Assembly: GCA_050944435.1 (NCBI GenBank)
Contig: JBMNRB010000006.1
Location: forward strand, 90,261 to 154,260
Origin: Ruminococcus_G sp050944435
Lineage (GTDB): Bacteria; Bacillota; Clostridia; Lachnospirales; Lachnospiraceae
DNA length: 64,000 nucleotides
Reading direction: 5' to 3'
The notes under the pieces are model-generated. The model did not search any database, was not told where the DNA came from, and saw nothing but the letters and a program-made list of their open reading frames with translations. Position numbers and translations under genes: made by a program. Positions 25,030 to 33,528 of the stretch are shown in pieces (the first letter of the stretch is position 1; each line of letters starts with the position of its first letter).

Positions 25030-26172
25030 ATGAAATGTTCTTATTGCGGAGCTCCGGTGGAAGAAGGAAGAGTTTTCTGCATGAATTGCGGCGAAGAAAT
25101 TCAGTGGGTACCGGAATATAATCCGATCAGTTCTTATCGCTCCAATGAAGTGGTTCAGGCTTCAGACAATATGGCGAAAACTGCGGTTAAAATGAATCCA
25201 CGGAAGAATACTTCCACGCAAAAGGTTCAGGAAAAGCCGAAAAAAAAGAAACACCGTTTTTTGAAAGTAATGTTTTTTCTGGTGATTGCAGCGCTGTGTT
25301 TCTTAGGCGTAAAATGGTATATTGATCAGAAAAACTATGATTCCTATGATTATCAGATCAACATGGCGCAGGAGAGCAGTCGAAATCAGGACTATGAAAC
25401 TGCTTTAGCCTGTGCGGATCGGGCTGTGGTTCTTTCAGACGGAGGGGAAGCTGCCCGGGTTTTAAAAGCTCAGATTCTTTATGAGATGGGAAATGGGGAA
25501 GAGGCCGCAAAGCTGCTGGAAGAGATAATTGGGGATAACCCATCCAGTGAGGAGGCATATGCCCAGCTTGTATCCATATATGAAGGGGAAGAAGACACGG
25601 CGGCGCTGTTTGATTTGGTTACCGGAATAACTGATGAAGAGATAAAAGATAAGTATCAGGCATATATGCCGGTGGAGGTAAAGGCCTCCCAGCCGCCTGG
25701 AACTTATGAAGACTGGGTTACCGTGGAGCTGTACACGGAAGGGGATCAGATGTGCAGCATCTATTATACCACAGACGGGACAGATCCGCTTACCGGGAGA
25801 AATATATATAAGACGGGCATTGATATTCCCGAAGGCACGACGACTCTGCGGGCAGTGGCCATAAATGAAAAAGGAATTCCAGGAGAAATTAAAAGCTATA
25901 CATACAATCTGGAAATACCCCTCCCGGATGCGCCGGTGATTGCCCCTGCTTCCGGAGAGTATACTTCTTCGAACAAAACGAAAATTACGGTGACTGTTCC
26001 TGAAGGCTGTACAGCCTACTATTCATTTGATGAAAAACCGACGAAAGAAAGGGCCCAGTACACCCAGCCGGTGGAAATGATTGCGGGCGAACACACTTTT
26101 TATGCTATAATAGTAGATGAAAACGGAAAAGAAAGTTATCCGGGAAGCGCTACTTATATTTTAAAGGAATAA
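25030..26172 (+). CDS. Membrane-anchored zinc-ribbon protein with chitobiase-like C-terminal repeats
   Basis: A ~380-residue protein of unknown function. It opens with a zinc ribbon (CSYCGAPVEEGRVFCMNCG, CxxC-x12-CxxC) in the cytoplasm, then a basic stretch, one membrane helix near residues 75-95 (FLKVMFFLVIAALCFLGV), a TPR-like helical region, and two extracellular chitobiase/Fn3-associated modules (YYTTDGTDPLTGR; YYSFDEKPTKERAQY). The start at 25030 follows GGATGGAG; an ATG directly at the ftsK stop is also possible. It is probably co-transcribed with ftsK. A wall-sensing role is inference. Confidence 0.8.
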   Translation: MKCSYCGAPVEEGRVFCMNCGEEIQWVPEYNPISSYRSNEVVQASDNMAKTAVKMNPRKNTSTQKVQEKPKKKKHRFLKVMFFLVIAALCFLGVKWYIDQKNYDSYDYQINMAQESSRNQDYETALACADRAVVLSDGGEAARVLKAQILYEMGNGEEAAKLLEEIIGDNPSSEEAYAQLVSIYEGEEDTAALFDLVTGITDEEIKDKYQAYMPVEVKASQPPGTYEDWVTVELYTEGDQMCSIYYTTDGTDPLTGRNIYKTGIDIPEGTTTLRAVAINEKGIPGEIKSYTYNLEIPLPDAPVIAPASGEYTSSNKTKITVTVPEGCTAYYSFDEKPTKERAQYTQPVEMIAGEHTFYAIIVDENGKESYPGSATYILKE

Positions 26173-26192
26173 ATAAAAAACAGGAGGAAACT

Positions 26193-27080
26193 ATGTACAA
26201 AATTCGAGAAGCCAAACAACTTACGGACAACATTTATCTGATGAATGTTGAAGCACGCCGGGTTGCAAAACACTGTGAACCTGGTCAGTTCATCATCGTA
26301 AAGATTGATGAAGAAGGGGAAAGAATTCCCTTGACGATCTGTGATTATGACAGAGAGGAAGGGACGGTAACCATAGTATTCCAGGTTATCGGAGCATCAA
26401 CTCTTCAGATGTCAAAACTGAAAGCAGGCGATTGTTTCGCGGATTTCGTAGGTCCCCTGGGTAAGCCGTCGGAATTCATTTCGGAAGATCCGGAAGAACT
26501 TAAGAAAAAGAAAATTCTCTTTGTGGCAGGCGGTGTCGGAACGGCTCCCGTTTATCCTCAGGTAAAATGGCTCAATGAACATGGAATCAAGGCGGATGCC
26601 ATTGTAGGCGCAAAGAATAAAGATCTGATTATTCTGGAAGAAGAGATGGAAAAGGTCAGCAATCTTTACGTGACCACAGACGACGGTTCCTATAAGAGAA
26701 AAGGTATGGTTACGGAAGTGATCAAAGATCTGGTGGTGAATCAGAAGAAAGAGTATGACGTCGTGGTCGCCATCGGTCCGATGATTATGATGAAATTTGT
26801 CTGTCTGCTGACGAAAGAGTTGGGAATTCATACGATTGTCAGCATGAACCCGATTATGGTGGACGGAACCGGCATGTGCGGAGCCTGCCGTCTTACCGTG
26901 GGCGATGAAGTGAAGTTTGCCTGTGTAGACGGACCGGAATTTGACGGACACCTGGTTAATTTTGACGAGGCGATGAAGAGACAGCAGATGTATAAGACGG
27001 AAGAAGGCCGTGCTTATCTGAAAGAAAAAGAAGGCGATACACATCATGGCGGATGCGGACATTGCGGAGGTGAAGAATAA
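26193..27080 (+). CDS. nfnA: NfnA-type FAD/NAD-binding subunit (sulfide dehydrogenase-like)
   Basis: A 295-residue ferredoxin-NADP reductase-like subunit. With the following gene it forms either NfnAB, the NADH-dependent ferredoxin:NADP oxidoreductase that bifurcates electrons, or a related sulfide dehydrogenase. The FAD domain (about 1-95), NAD-binding VAGGVGTAPVYPQVKW and the C-terminal 2Fe-2S ligands in GMCGACRLTVGDEVKFAC are visible. It overlaps nfnB by one base (TAATG). It balances NADH, NADPH and ferredoxin in anaerobic metabolism. CAGGAGGAAACT precedes the ATG. Confidence 0.9.
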   Translation: MYKIREAKQLTDNIYLMNVEARRVAKHCEPGQFIIVKIDEEGERIPLTICDYDREEGTVTIVFQVIGASTLQMSKLKAGDCFADFVGPLGKPSEFISEDPEELKKKKILFVAGGVGTAPVYPQVKWLNEHGIKADAIVGAKNKDLIILEEEMEKVSNLYVTTDDGSYKRKGMVTEVIKDLVVNQKKEYDVVVAIGPMIMMKFVCLLTKELGIHTIVSMNPIMVDGTGMCGACRLTVGDEVKFACVDGPEFDGHLVNFDEAMKRQQMYKTEEGRAYLKEKEGDTHHGGCGHCGGEE

Positions 27081-28474
27081 TGGCTGATGTATTAAAAAAA
27101 GTTCCGGTAAGGGAACAGGATCCTAAAGTCAGAGCGACGAATTTCGAAGAAGTGTGTTATGGATACAATAAAGAAGAAGCGATGGAAGAAGCATCCCGCT
27201 GCATTAACTGCAAGAATGCAAAATGTATTACCGGATGTCCCGTTTCCATTGATATTCCTGCTTTCATCGCCCAAGTAAAAGAGGGAAAATTTGATGAGGC
27301 GTATCAGATTATCAGTAAATCCAGCGCACTCCCGGCGGTATGCGGCCGTGTATGTCCCCAGGAAAGCCAGTGTGAGGGAAAATGTATCCGGGGTATTAAA
27401 GGAGAACCGGTTTCTATCGGAAAGCTGGAGCGTTTTGTGGCGGACTGGGCAAAGGAAAATGATGTGAAGCCCCAGCCGGCGACAGAGAAAAATGGTCATA
27501 AAGTGGCGGTGATTGGTTCCGGTCCTGCAGGTCTTACCTGTGCAGGCGATCTGGCAAAACTGGGTTACGATGTAACGATTTTTGAAGCTCTTCACAAACC
27601 GGGCGGAGTGCTGGTATATGGTATTCCTGAATTCCGTCTCCCCAAAGATAAAGTTGTGGCGGAGGAAGTAAAAAATGTACTTTCTCTGGGAGTAAAAATT
27701 GAGACAAACGTAATCATCGGAAAATCTACGACTGTTGACGAACTTCTGACAGAAGAGGGATTTGAAGCCGTATTTATCGGTTCCGGCGCCGGACTTCCCA
27801 TGTTTATGGGTATTCCGGGAGAGAATGCCAACGGTGTATTCTCTGCCAACGAATATCTGACCAGAAATAACCTGATGAAGGCTTTCCGTGATGATTATAA
27901 GACGCCGATTATGCATGGAAAGAAAGTGGCTGTCGTAGGCGGCGGAAACGTGGCTATGGACGCTGCGAGAACTGCCCTTCGTCTGGGAGCAGAGGTACAT
28001 ATTATCTACAGAAGAAGTGAAGCAGAGCTTCCCGCCCGTGTGGAGGAAGTACATCATGCCAAAGAAGAGGGTGTTCAGTTTGATCTTCTGACCAACCCGA
28101 CGGAAATTTTGGTAGATGAAAACGACTGGGTAAAGGGAATCCGCTGCATTCGTATGGAGCTGGGCGAGCCGGATGCGTCTGGAAGAAGACGTCCGGTGGA
28201 AATTCCAGGTTCAGAATTTGAAATGGAAGTGGACACAGTGATTATGTCCCTGGGAACTTCGCCCAATCCGCTGATTTCTTCTACCACATACGGATTGGAT
28301 GTAAACAAGAAGAAATGCATCATTGCCGATGAAGAATTTGGAAAAACATCGAAAGAGGGCGTGTATGCCGGCGGAGACGCAGTGACAGGAGCGGCCACAG
28401 TTATTCTGGCTATGGGAGCAGGACGCGCCGGAGCCCGCGGTATCCATGAATATCTGAGCAATAAAAATAAATAA
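27080..28474 (+). CDS. nfnB: NfnB / glutamate synthase small-chain-like oxidoreductase
   Basis: A 464-residue flavoprotein, often annotated gltA. The N-terminal domain binds two 4Fe-4S clusters (CINCKNAKCITGCP; CGRVCPQESQCEGKC); two nucleotide-binding domains follow (VIGSGPAGLTCAGDL for FAD, VVGGGNVAMDAARTA for NADPH), and MGAGRAGARGIHEYL closes the protein. No glutamate synthase large subunit is adjacent, and the tight coupling to nfnA favours the NfnAB transhydrogenase. A terminator follows. Confidence 0.9.
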   Translation: MADVLKKVPVREQDPKVRATNFEEVCYGYNKEEAMEEASRCINCKNAKCITGCPVSIDIPAFIAQVKEGKFDEAYQIISKSSALPAVCGRVCPQESQCEGKCIRGIKGEPVSIGKLERFVADWAKENDVKPQPATEKNGHKVAVIGSGPAGLTCAGDLAKLGYDVTIFEALHKPGGVLVYGIPEFRLPKDKVVAEEVKNVLSLGVKIETNVIIGKSTTVDELLTEEGFEAVFIGSGAGLPMFMGIPGENANGVFSANEYLTRNNLMKAFRDDYKTPIMHGKKVAVVGGGNVAMDAARTALRLGAEVHIIYRRSEAELPARVEEVHHAKEEGVQFDLLTNPTEILVDENDWVKGIRCIRMELGEPDASGRRRPVEIPGSEFEMEVDTVIMSLGTSPNPLISSTTYGLDVNKKKCIIADEEFGKTSKEGVYAGGDAVTGAATVILAMGAGRAGARGIHEYLSNKNK

Positions 28475-28489
28475 ATATCCTTGGTAATT

Positions 28490-28533
28490 TCGGAAACTGA
28501 AGGGAAATTTTTCCCGACAGTTTCCGATTTTAT
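28490..28533 (+). terminator. Terminator of nfnAB
   Basis: A 10-bp stem (TCGGAAACTG at 28490-28499 with CAGTTTCCGA at 28518-28527), with an inner GGGAAA/TTTCCC pairing in the loop, is followed by TTTTAT. Confidence 0.8.
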
Positions 28534-28564
28534 AAAGATATAAAAATGACAGGAGGTATTTATT

Positions 28565-28711
28565 ATGGGTAAAAATGAAGGATGCAGCAACGACAGACCG
28601 TGCGTCTGTCCCTACACAGACTGCGAAAATCACGGAAAATGCTGTGCCTGTGTAGCACATCACAGAGATGTGGCCGGGGGAATTCCCAACTGTTTCAAAA
28701 AAGAGGACTGA
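28565..28711 (+). CDS. Cys-rich mini-protein, 48 aa
   Basis: A 48-residue frame with an ideal ACAGGAGG site, containing 8 cysteines (7, 13, 15, 20, 26, 27, 29, 43). It shares the pattern C-x-C-P-x3-C-x2-HG-x-C-x2-CV-x2-HR...P-x-C with the next gene. It resembles a clostridial family of short putative metal-binding proteins (possibly DUF6485, from memory). Metal or Fe-S binding is inferred from the cysteine spacing. Its stop lies 17 nt before the start of the second Cys-rich gene. Confidence 0.75.
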   Translation: MGKNEGCSNDRPCVCPYTDCENHGKCCACVAHHRDVAGGIPNCFKKED

Positions 28712-28727
28712 GGAGGGGAGAACTGTC

Positions 28728-29048
28728 ATGAAGATTGATGGAAATGAATTGATGAAAAAAGAAATCCTGGCGTCCCGTTCAGGAAACAGCGAGGAATCCT
28801 GGAGACTGAAACAGGAATTTATGAAACAGGTGAAAGAGAACGGGGACCATTGCCCCTGTCCGGAAGCCTGTCCCCATCACGGAAACTGTTTTGAATGCGT
28901 GACTTTTCACCGAGGCCACCAGGATCATCTTCCCTATTGCATGTGGGAGATGGTAAACCAGAAGATCAGCGGCCTTTCAGCCCTGACAGAAGGGTCTTTC
29001 TGTGATTATGAGAAAACCCAGAGAGAAAACAAAGATTCTGACCAGTAA
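28728..29048 (+). CDS. Cys-rich protein, 106 aa, paralogue of the preceding mini-protein
   Basis: A 106-residue protein with a ~40-residue helical N-terminus (NELMKKEILASRSGNSEES), then a Cys/His module CPCPEACPHHGNCFECVTFH...LPYC that copies the preceding 48-aa protein's motif, then a short C-terminal tail. The ATG at 28728 follows GAGGAGGGGAG; the frame reaching back to 28668 lies inside the previous gene. It is probably a metal-binding protein; function unknown. rlmH follows 12 bp later, so the three genes probably share a transcript. Confidence 0.75.
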   Translation: MKIDGNELMKKEILASRSGNSEESWRLKQEFMKQVKENGDHCPCPEACPHHGNCFECVTFHRGHQDHLPYCMWEMVNQKISGLSALTEGSFCDYEKTQRENKDSDQ

Positions 29049-29060
29049 AGGATAGAAATC

Positions 29061-29540
29061 ATGAAAATTACATGCATTACAGTGGGAAAGGTGAAAGAAA
29101 AATTTTATCAGCAGGCCATCGCAGAGTTTCAGAAACGGCTCAGTAAATACATAAAACTGGAGATTATAGAGATAACAGATGAAAAGACGCCGGATAAAGC
29201 CGGAGAAAAACTGGAGAGGCAGATCAAAGATACAGAAGGGGAACGGATCTTAAAACATATCCGGGAAAATGATTATGTAATTGCCCTGGCCATTGAAGGA
29301 AAAATGATGGATTCTCTGGAGTTTTCCCGAAAACTGGAAGACTTGGGCATTAATGGAACGGGAAGACTTGTCTTTGTCATCGGCGGTTCGCTGGGCCTTT
29401 CTGAGAGTGTATTAAAACGATCCGATGAAAAGCTGAGTTTTTCCAGGATGACCTTTCCCCATCAGTTGATGCGCGTTATTTTGCTGGAACAGATTTATCG
29501 GGGATTCCGGATCATGCACGGAGAACCATACCATAAGTAA
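29061..29540 (+). CDS. rlmH: 23S rRNA pseudouridine-1915 N3-methyltransferase
   Basis: A 159-residue SPOUT methyltransferase that methylates pseudouridine 1915 in helix 69 of 23S rRNA on assembled 70S ribosomes. The start MKITCITVGKVKEKFY, the SAM-binding knot VFVIGGSLGLSESVL and the C-terminal LMRVILLEQIYRGFRI...GEPYHK are diagnostic and complete. Length is exactly typical. A terminator follows. Confidence 0.97.
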   Translation: MKITCITVGKVKEKFYQQAIAEFQKRLSKYIKLEIIEITDEKTPDKAGEKLERQIKDTEGERILKHIRENDYVIALAIEGKMMDSLEFSRKLEDLGINGTGRLVFVIGGSLGLSESVLKRSDEKLSFSRMTFPHQLMRVILLEQIYRGFRIMHGEPYHK

Positions 29541-29552
29541 GGGCGGTCAGGA

Positions 29553-29585
29553 AGAGAGTGGACAGGGTGTTCCGCTCTCTTTTTG
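29553..29585 (+). terminator. Terminator of rlmH
   Basis: A 10-bp stem with one G-U pair (29553-29562 with 29571-29580) is followed by TTTTTGC. Confidence 0.8.
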
Positions 29586-29665
29586 CAGCGTGCTGCACTA
29601 TTATGGGCAAAAGAACATTTACCAAAGGAAGAATATAACGGAATAAAAATTGAAATATAGAAGTT

Positions 29666-29932
29666 GGCGTCGGGGTGATTGGCACTATTTTAGTTCCGGC
29701 TTTCTGCAGAGGCAAAAACGGAAAGAACAATGCTCTTGCTGTTAGTTTTGCCGCAAACGTATCTGTCAACCCTGCAATGGTGATGGTTGGTATTATTCCC
29801 AAAAACTATTCTTATGATTTAATCAAAGAGCCCGGTGAATTTGTTATCAACATACCAACAAAAGACTTTTGCGTCTTTAGATTTAAAATGAGAAAATGGG
29901 ATAGGAAAAAAGTTAGTGCAATACGGCATTGA
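29666..29932 (+). pseudogene. Decayed flavin reductase-like gene fragment
   Basis: This frame reads SFAANVSVNPAMVMVGIIPK followed by NYSYDLIKEPGEFVINIPTK, which is clearly the middle of a flavin reductase-like (FMN-binding split-barrel) protein of about 190 residues. There is no proper N-terminus: stop codons precede it and no start with a ribosome-binding site exists. After NIPTKDFCVF the similarity ends and the frame stops at 29932. The rest of the 458-bp gap (29541-29998) holds only the rlmH terminator and AT-rich sequence with another short open stretch (about 29905-30010) that I cannot assign. Confidence 0.75.
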
Positions 29933-29998
29933 AAATTATGCAATAAATGAACTGACCGTAAACGAACAGAATTGGATGAACAGGGGAATCCATATCCG

Positions 29999-31150
29999 TT
30001 ATTGTATATGAAAAAAGTGAAATGACGCCGCCCCCGCCAGCAAAAGCATAACTGCCGGGACGATGTATTTCCTTGGATGATGCCATAAATCACTTTCTGT
30101 TTTCCAGTTCCGAAGAGGGAAAAACCATTCCAGAAGAAGGGAGAAAACAGCGCTTTGCAGGGAAAAGAACAGTGCGGTGATGCTCATCCATAGGGGGACG
30201 TCCCCTGTCAGCAGCTTCCATCTCGCAAGGAAAATTACATCTGCCGTTATATTGCACAAGAAAATGAATAGACAATAGGGGATACAGAATGTTTTTTTCT
30301 GACCGGGCAAAACTCTCACTGCCTGTTCCAGGGAAGGATCACAGGACAGCAGAATGCCTGCCGGCGTATTCAAAGTGAGAATAGCAAAGCCAATGGGAAT
30401 CATAAAGAGTTCTCTTTGCCGGGCCATAAGAACCGGGAGCATCCAGGCAACACACCACATAATTGCAGTGTTGATCAGGTAGTTTTTATGCGTTGTCAGG
30501 TAGCGGAAGAAATAAATCCATATAGAATGACGGCGATGTTTTTTAATCTTATGTATTCTGGGAGTTTTTCCCCGGAAGAAAGCGTATCCATCAGCCTTTT
30601 CCAGTAAAAAAATGGAAAAAAAGATGTTGAACGTGAGAAGCGCCGTAAACCAGGGACTGCTCCAGAGAAACAGGAGGGCCGCAGCAGCGGCGGCAGTCCA
30701 GCCAATGGAAATAAAGGGGTGTTTTTTCAGCGAAAACATCGCGGCTGTGGTCAGAACCGCATTTACTGAACATAGAATACTCCCCCAAATTTCCCTTTGA
30801 TTCCAGGAGGACACTGCCAGCAATACTGACAGCAGAGCAGCCGTTTTTGTTAATAAAGTGTAAAGACCCATTGCAGCGGTATAGGAAAAAACAAATTTCC
30901 GCCGATCGAAGGGGAGCATAATCAAATTTTCCATATACACGGCGTTGTCTTCCGAGAAAAGGGTTTGCCGCATGACGCCTGCCGTAAAGGCAGAAACCGT
31001 CAGGTATAAGACAGACGGAGAGATTTCAGTCTTGAAATCGGCCATGGATAATCCCCAAAATACAATTAAGTCGGTACAGACTGTCCGGAATAGCCGTTCA
31101 TTTTTTGCACCAAAGAATTTTTTGGAAAAAACTTTAAATATCATGTTCAC
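29999..31150 (-). CDS. ABC transporter permease-like membrane protein
   Basis: A 383-residue polytopic protein with about 10 hydrophobic segments and no hydrolase motifs. It is the membrane partner of the ABC ATPase whose end it overlaps by 17 bp. The GTG at 31150 has GGGAGG with 9-nt spacing inside the ATPase gene; the ATG two codons later is possible but farther. Phe-, Trp- and Leu-rich composition and KKHRRHSIWIYFFRYL loops are typical of ABC-2-type exporters. The substrate is unknown; small exporters of this type often carry peptides or antibiotics. Confidence 0.78.
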   Translation of the reverse strand: MNMIFKVFSKKFFGAKNERLFRTVCTDLIVFWGLSMADFKTEISPSVLYLTVSAFTAGVMRQTLFSEDNAVYMENLIMLPFDRRKFVFSYTAAMGLYTLLTKTAALLSVLLAVSSWNQREIWGSILCSVNAVLTTAAMFSLKKHPFISIGWTAAAAAALLFLWSSPWFTALLTFNIFFSIFLLEKADGYAFFRGKTPRIHKIKKHRRHSIWIYFFRYLTTHKNYLINTAIMWCVAWMLPVLMARQRELFMIPIGFAILTLNTPAGILLSCDPSLEQAVRVLPGQKKTFCIPYCLFIFLCNITADVIFLARWKLLTGDVPLWMSITALFFSLQSAVFSLLLEWFFPLRNWKTESDLWHHPRKYIVPAVMLLLAGAASFHFFHIQ

Positions 31151-31841
31151 AGCGAAGCGCCTCCCGGATGTTTTCGGCTTTTATCTGCTCTTTTTCAAAT
31201 TTCTTTTGAATTTTTCCGCCATCCAATACAAATACACGATCGGCCGTCAGCGTAATGCTTTCCAGGATGTGAGAAGAAAATAGAACAGCGCCGAATTTTT
31301 TGTAATCAGAAATCAGTTTATACAGATATTCCGTGCTTTCATAATCCAGCCCGTTTGTCGGTTCATCCAGCAAGAGAAGTTCAGGCTTCAGGGCAAAAGC
31401 GGTAATCAGAAATACTTTTTTTCGGCTGCCGGTGGAAAGATCTTTCAGCAGAACATCAGTATAATCTTCAAAGTGAAAGCCTCTTATGAGTGCTGAAATG
31501 TCAGGCAAATCCTTTTTATACGAAGAAAAGACATAGGAAAGGTATTCATAAAAGGTGAAATACTGAAAGGAACGATCTTCGGAAAATACGGTATAACGGC
31601 AAAGTTTGAACTTTTCCTCTCTGAATTTTATGGGGTGTCCGCAAAACAGGATGCTTTCGGATTGAAAAGTGGGAAGCAGACCTGACAGCACGTGAAAAAA
31701 GGTGGTTTTTCCGGCGCCGTTCAATCCAATCAGACCGGCAATTTCATGTTTTCCCAGTTCTAAAGAGAGGCGGGAAAGTATCATTTTCTCATGGGTGTAC
31801 CAGGCGTTCAGATTTTTAATTGTCAGCAGAGGCGTTTTCAT
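31134..31841 (-). CDS. ABC transporter ATP-binding protein
   Basis: A 235-residue ABC ATPase with Walker A GLNGAGKTT, a degenerate signature LSTGSRKKVFL (usual LSGGQ replaced by LSTGS), Walker B LLLLDEPTNGLD and the switch His in SSHILES. It is the second gene of a three-gene minus-strand operon (49-aa membrane peptide, ATPase, permease). AGGAG lies in the stop region of the preceding small gene, so translation is coupled. Confidence 0.9.
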   Translation of the reverse strand: MKTPLLTIKNLNAWYTHEKMILSRLSLELGKHEIAGLIGLNGAGKTTFFHVLSGLLPTFQSESILFCGHPIKFREEKFKLCRYTVFSEDRSFQYFTFYEYLSYVFSSYKKDLPDISALIRGFHFEDYTDVLLKDLSTGSRKKVFLITAFALKPELLLLDEPTNGLDYESTEYLYKLISDYKKFGAVLFSSHILESITLTADRVFVLDGGKIQKKFEKEQIKAENIREALRCEHDI

Positions 31842-31854
31842 TCTTATTTTTCTC

Positions 31855-32004
31855 CTATTTCCATGCAGCGAAGGCTGAGTAAAAAAATATTCCGCTTAAA
31901 ATGAGATAGAAGACAGACATTTCACATTTTCCTGATATGATGCTGACCACTGCTGCGGCGAGCCAGATAAATCCTGCTGCATTACGAATATAAATATGAC
32001 GCAT
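31855..32004 (-). CDS. Small membrane protein, 49 aa, first gene of the ABC operon
   Basis: A 49-residue frame starting MRHIYIRNAAGFIWLAAAVV, with a perfect CGAGGAGG site before the ATG. It has two hydrophobic segments (residues ~9-25 and ~29-45) joined by a short polar turn (SGKCEMS), so it is a helical hairpin in the membrane. It is the first gene of the operon and its stop region provides the ribosome-binding site of the ATPase gene. It could be a third transporter subunit, a regulator, or an immunity-type peptide. No family recognised. Confidence 0.72.
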   Translation of the reverse strand: MRHIYIRNAAGFIWLAAAVVSIISGKCEMSVFYLILSGIFFYSAFAAWK

Positions 32005-32068
32005 AATATTACCTCCTCGAATATCTTTTGTTTGTTGTGTTTATATTATATCTGAAAAAGAAGTACTA

Positions 32069-32084
32069 TGCGGAAGTGTCCGCA
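32069..32084. promoter_or_regulatory. Palindrome in the divergent ABC/MATE region
   Basis: TGCGGAAGTGTCCGCA has two 6-bp arms around AGTG. It lies 65 bp upstream of the 49-aa gene, beside a TATAAT-like -10 on the minus strand (32043-32052 region), and 65 bp before the MATE gene. Position and symmetry suggest an operator; the regulator is unknown. Confidence 0.45.
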
Positions 32085-32148
32085 AACGGCAGTTTTTTGA
32101 CCGTGAAAGGCCCTAAAACATTAGGTATCTGCCAGTCTGGAGGGAAAT

Positions 32149-33525
32149 ATGAAGTCAAGCTTAGATAAAAGAGCGGTTTTTGAGACTATGCCGGTTCGAC
32201 AGGCGGTATGCAGACAGATCATTCCTGCCATTGCCAGCCAGATGATTGCACTGATTTATAATCTTGCCGATACATATTTTGTGGGTATGCTCAACAAACC
32301 AAATGAGACGGCGGCAGTCACTGTGGCCTATTCCTCTTTTCTCGTGCTCACCGCCATATCCAATTTATTTGGCGTAGGAGGGGCAAGCGCTTTGTCGAGA
32401 GCCCTTGGCAGGAAGAATGAAGAGGAGGCAAGAGATATCGCCGCTGTTTCCTTCTGGGGAGGACTTGTCAGTGCCGCTGTATTTTCCCTGCTTTATTTCC
32501 TGTTTGCAGGTCCGGTACTTGTCTTGTGCGGGGCGGCGCCGGAAATCTTTGACATAGCGCTGGAATACGCTTTATGGGCGGTGGTAATCGGCGGACCCGG
32601 CACGATTTTGAATACCCTTATGGCCAATCTGGTGAGGGCGGAGGGAAGCGGGGCGGCAGCCGCTTTCGGCGTTTCCCTGGGCGGCATTTTAAATACTGTT
32701 CTGGATCCTTTTTTCGTGCTGCCCCGGTTTTTGGGGATGGGAGCTGTGGGAGCAGGGATCGCAACGGCTCTGTCCAATTATGCGGCTGTATTGTATTTCC
32801 TGATTTACATTGCCATAAAAGGGGAAAAAACAGTGGTTAATATCCGGATTAGCCGGCTTAAATCCACAGGAATTTATATTAAGTCTATTATTTCCATAGG
32901 TTTTCCATCGGCGGTTCAATATGCGTTAACGGTGGTGGCCGTTGCGGCCCAGTCCAAGTTTGTGTCACAGTACGATGTAGAAGCGGTGGCGGCATTGGGC
33001 ATTGTGAAGAAACTGGATCAGCTTCCCTTGTACTTTTCCATAGGAACAGCCAATGGGCTTCTTCCCCTTCTGGGATATAATTATGCTGCAGGGAATCAAG
33101 CAAGAAGGCGAAAGGCCTTTCGCTTCGGATGTGTGATTTCTCTGTCTTTCGCCCTGATTTGTCTGGTGGTTTTTGAGATCTTTGCGCCGGCTCTTTCCGG
33201 ATTGTTTATCAATGATCCGGCAACGCTGCGTTACAGCGCCGGATTTTTAAGAAGGATGGTGACGGCTATGCCCATGATGGCTGTATGCTATCCCATGATT
33301 ATACAGTTTCAGGCCATGGGGAAATTCAAAGAGTCGCTGATCTGTTCCATTTTAAGGAAGGGAGTTCTGGATATTCCCCTTCTTTTCCTGATGAATGAAC
33401 TTCTGGGATTGTACGGATGTATGTGGGTGCAGCCCATTGTCGATACGATTTCGCTGATTGCGGCGGACGGATTCTATAGGAAAATAGGGCGAAAAGAGGA
33501 ACAGAAGACAAGATTGGAGGAATAA
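32149..33525 (+). CDS. MATE family efflux transporter
   Basis: A 458-residue MATE transporter with about 12 hydrophobic segments. The family starts ETMPVRQAVCRQIIPAIAS and IYNLADTYFVGML, and the repeat of that motif in the second half (ALGIVKKLDQLPLYFSIG) is clear. It exports cationic drugs or metabolites using a Na+ or H+ gradient. GGAGG lies 7 nt before the ATG. The closest relative in the window is a second MATE gene at 57.2 kb. panE follows after 3 bp. Confidence 0.92.
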   Translation: MKSSLDKRAVFETMPVRQAVCRQIIPAIASQMIALIYNLADTYFVGMLNKPNETAAVTVAYSSFLVLTAISNLFGVGGASALSRALGRKNEEEARDIAAVSFWGGLVSAAVFSLLYFLFAGPVLVLCGAAPEIFDIALEYALWAVVIGGPGTILNTLMANLVRAEGSGAAAAFGVSLGGILNTVLDPFFVLPRFLGMGAVGAGIATALSNYAAVLYFLIYIAIKGEKTVVNIRISRLKSTGIYIKSIISIGFPSAVQYALTVVAVAAQSKFVSQYDVEAVAALGIVKKLDQLPLYFSIGTANGLLPLLGYNYAAGNQARRRKAFRFGCVISLSFALICLVVFEIFAPALSGLFINDPATLRYSAGFLRRMVTAMPMMAVCYPMIIQFQAMGKFKESLICSILRKGVLDIPLLFLMNELLGLYGCMWVQPIVDTISLIAADGFYRKIGRKEEQKTRLEE

Positions 33526-33528
33526 AAA

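Noticed and set aside
29905..30010. Short open stretch reading LVQYGIENYAINELTVNEQN after the flavin reductase fragment
   Set aside because: No start, no ribosome-binding site, and the family is not recognisable. Left as unassigned sequence in the decayed gap.
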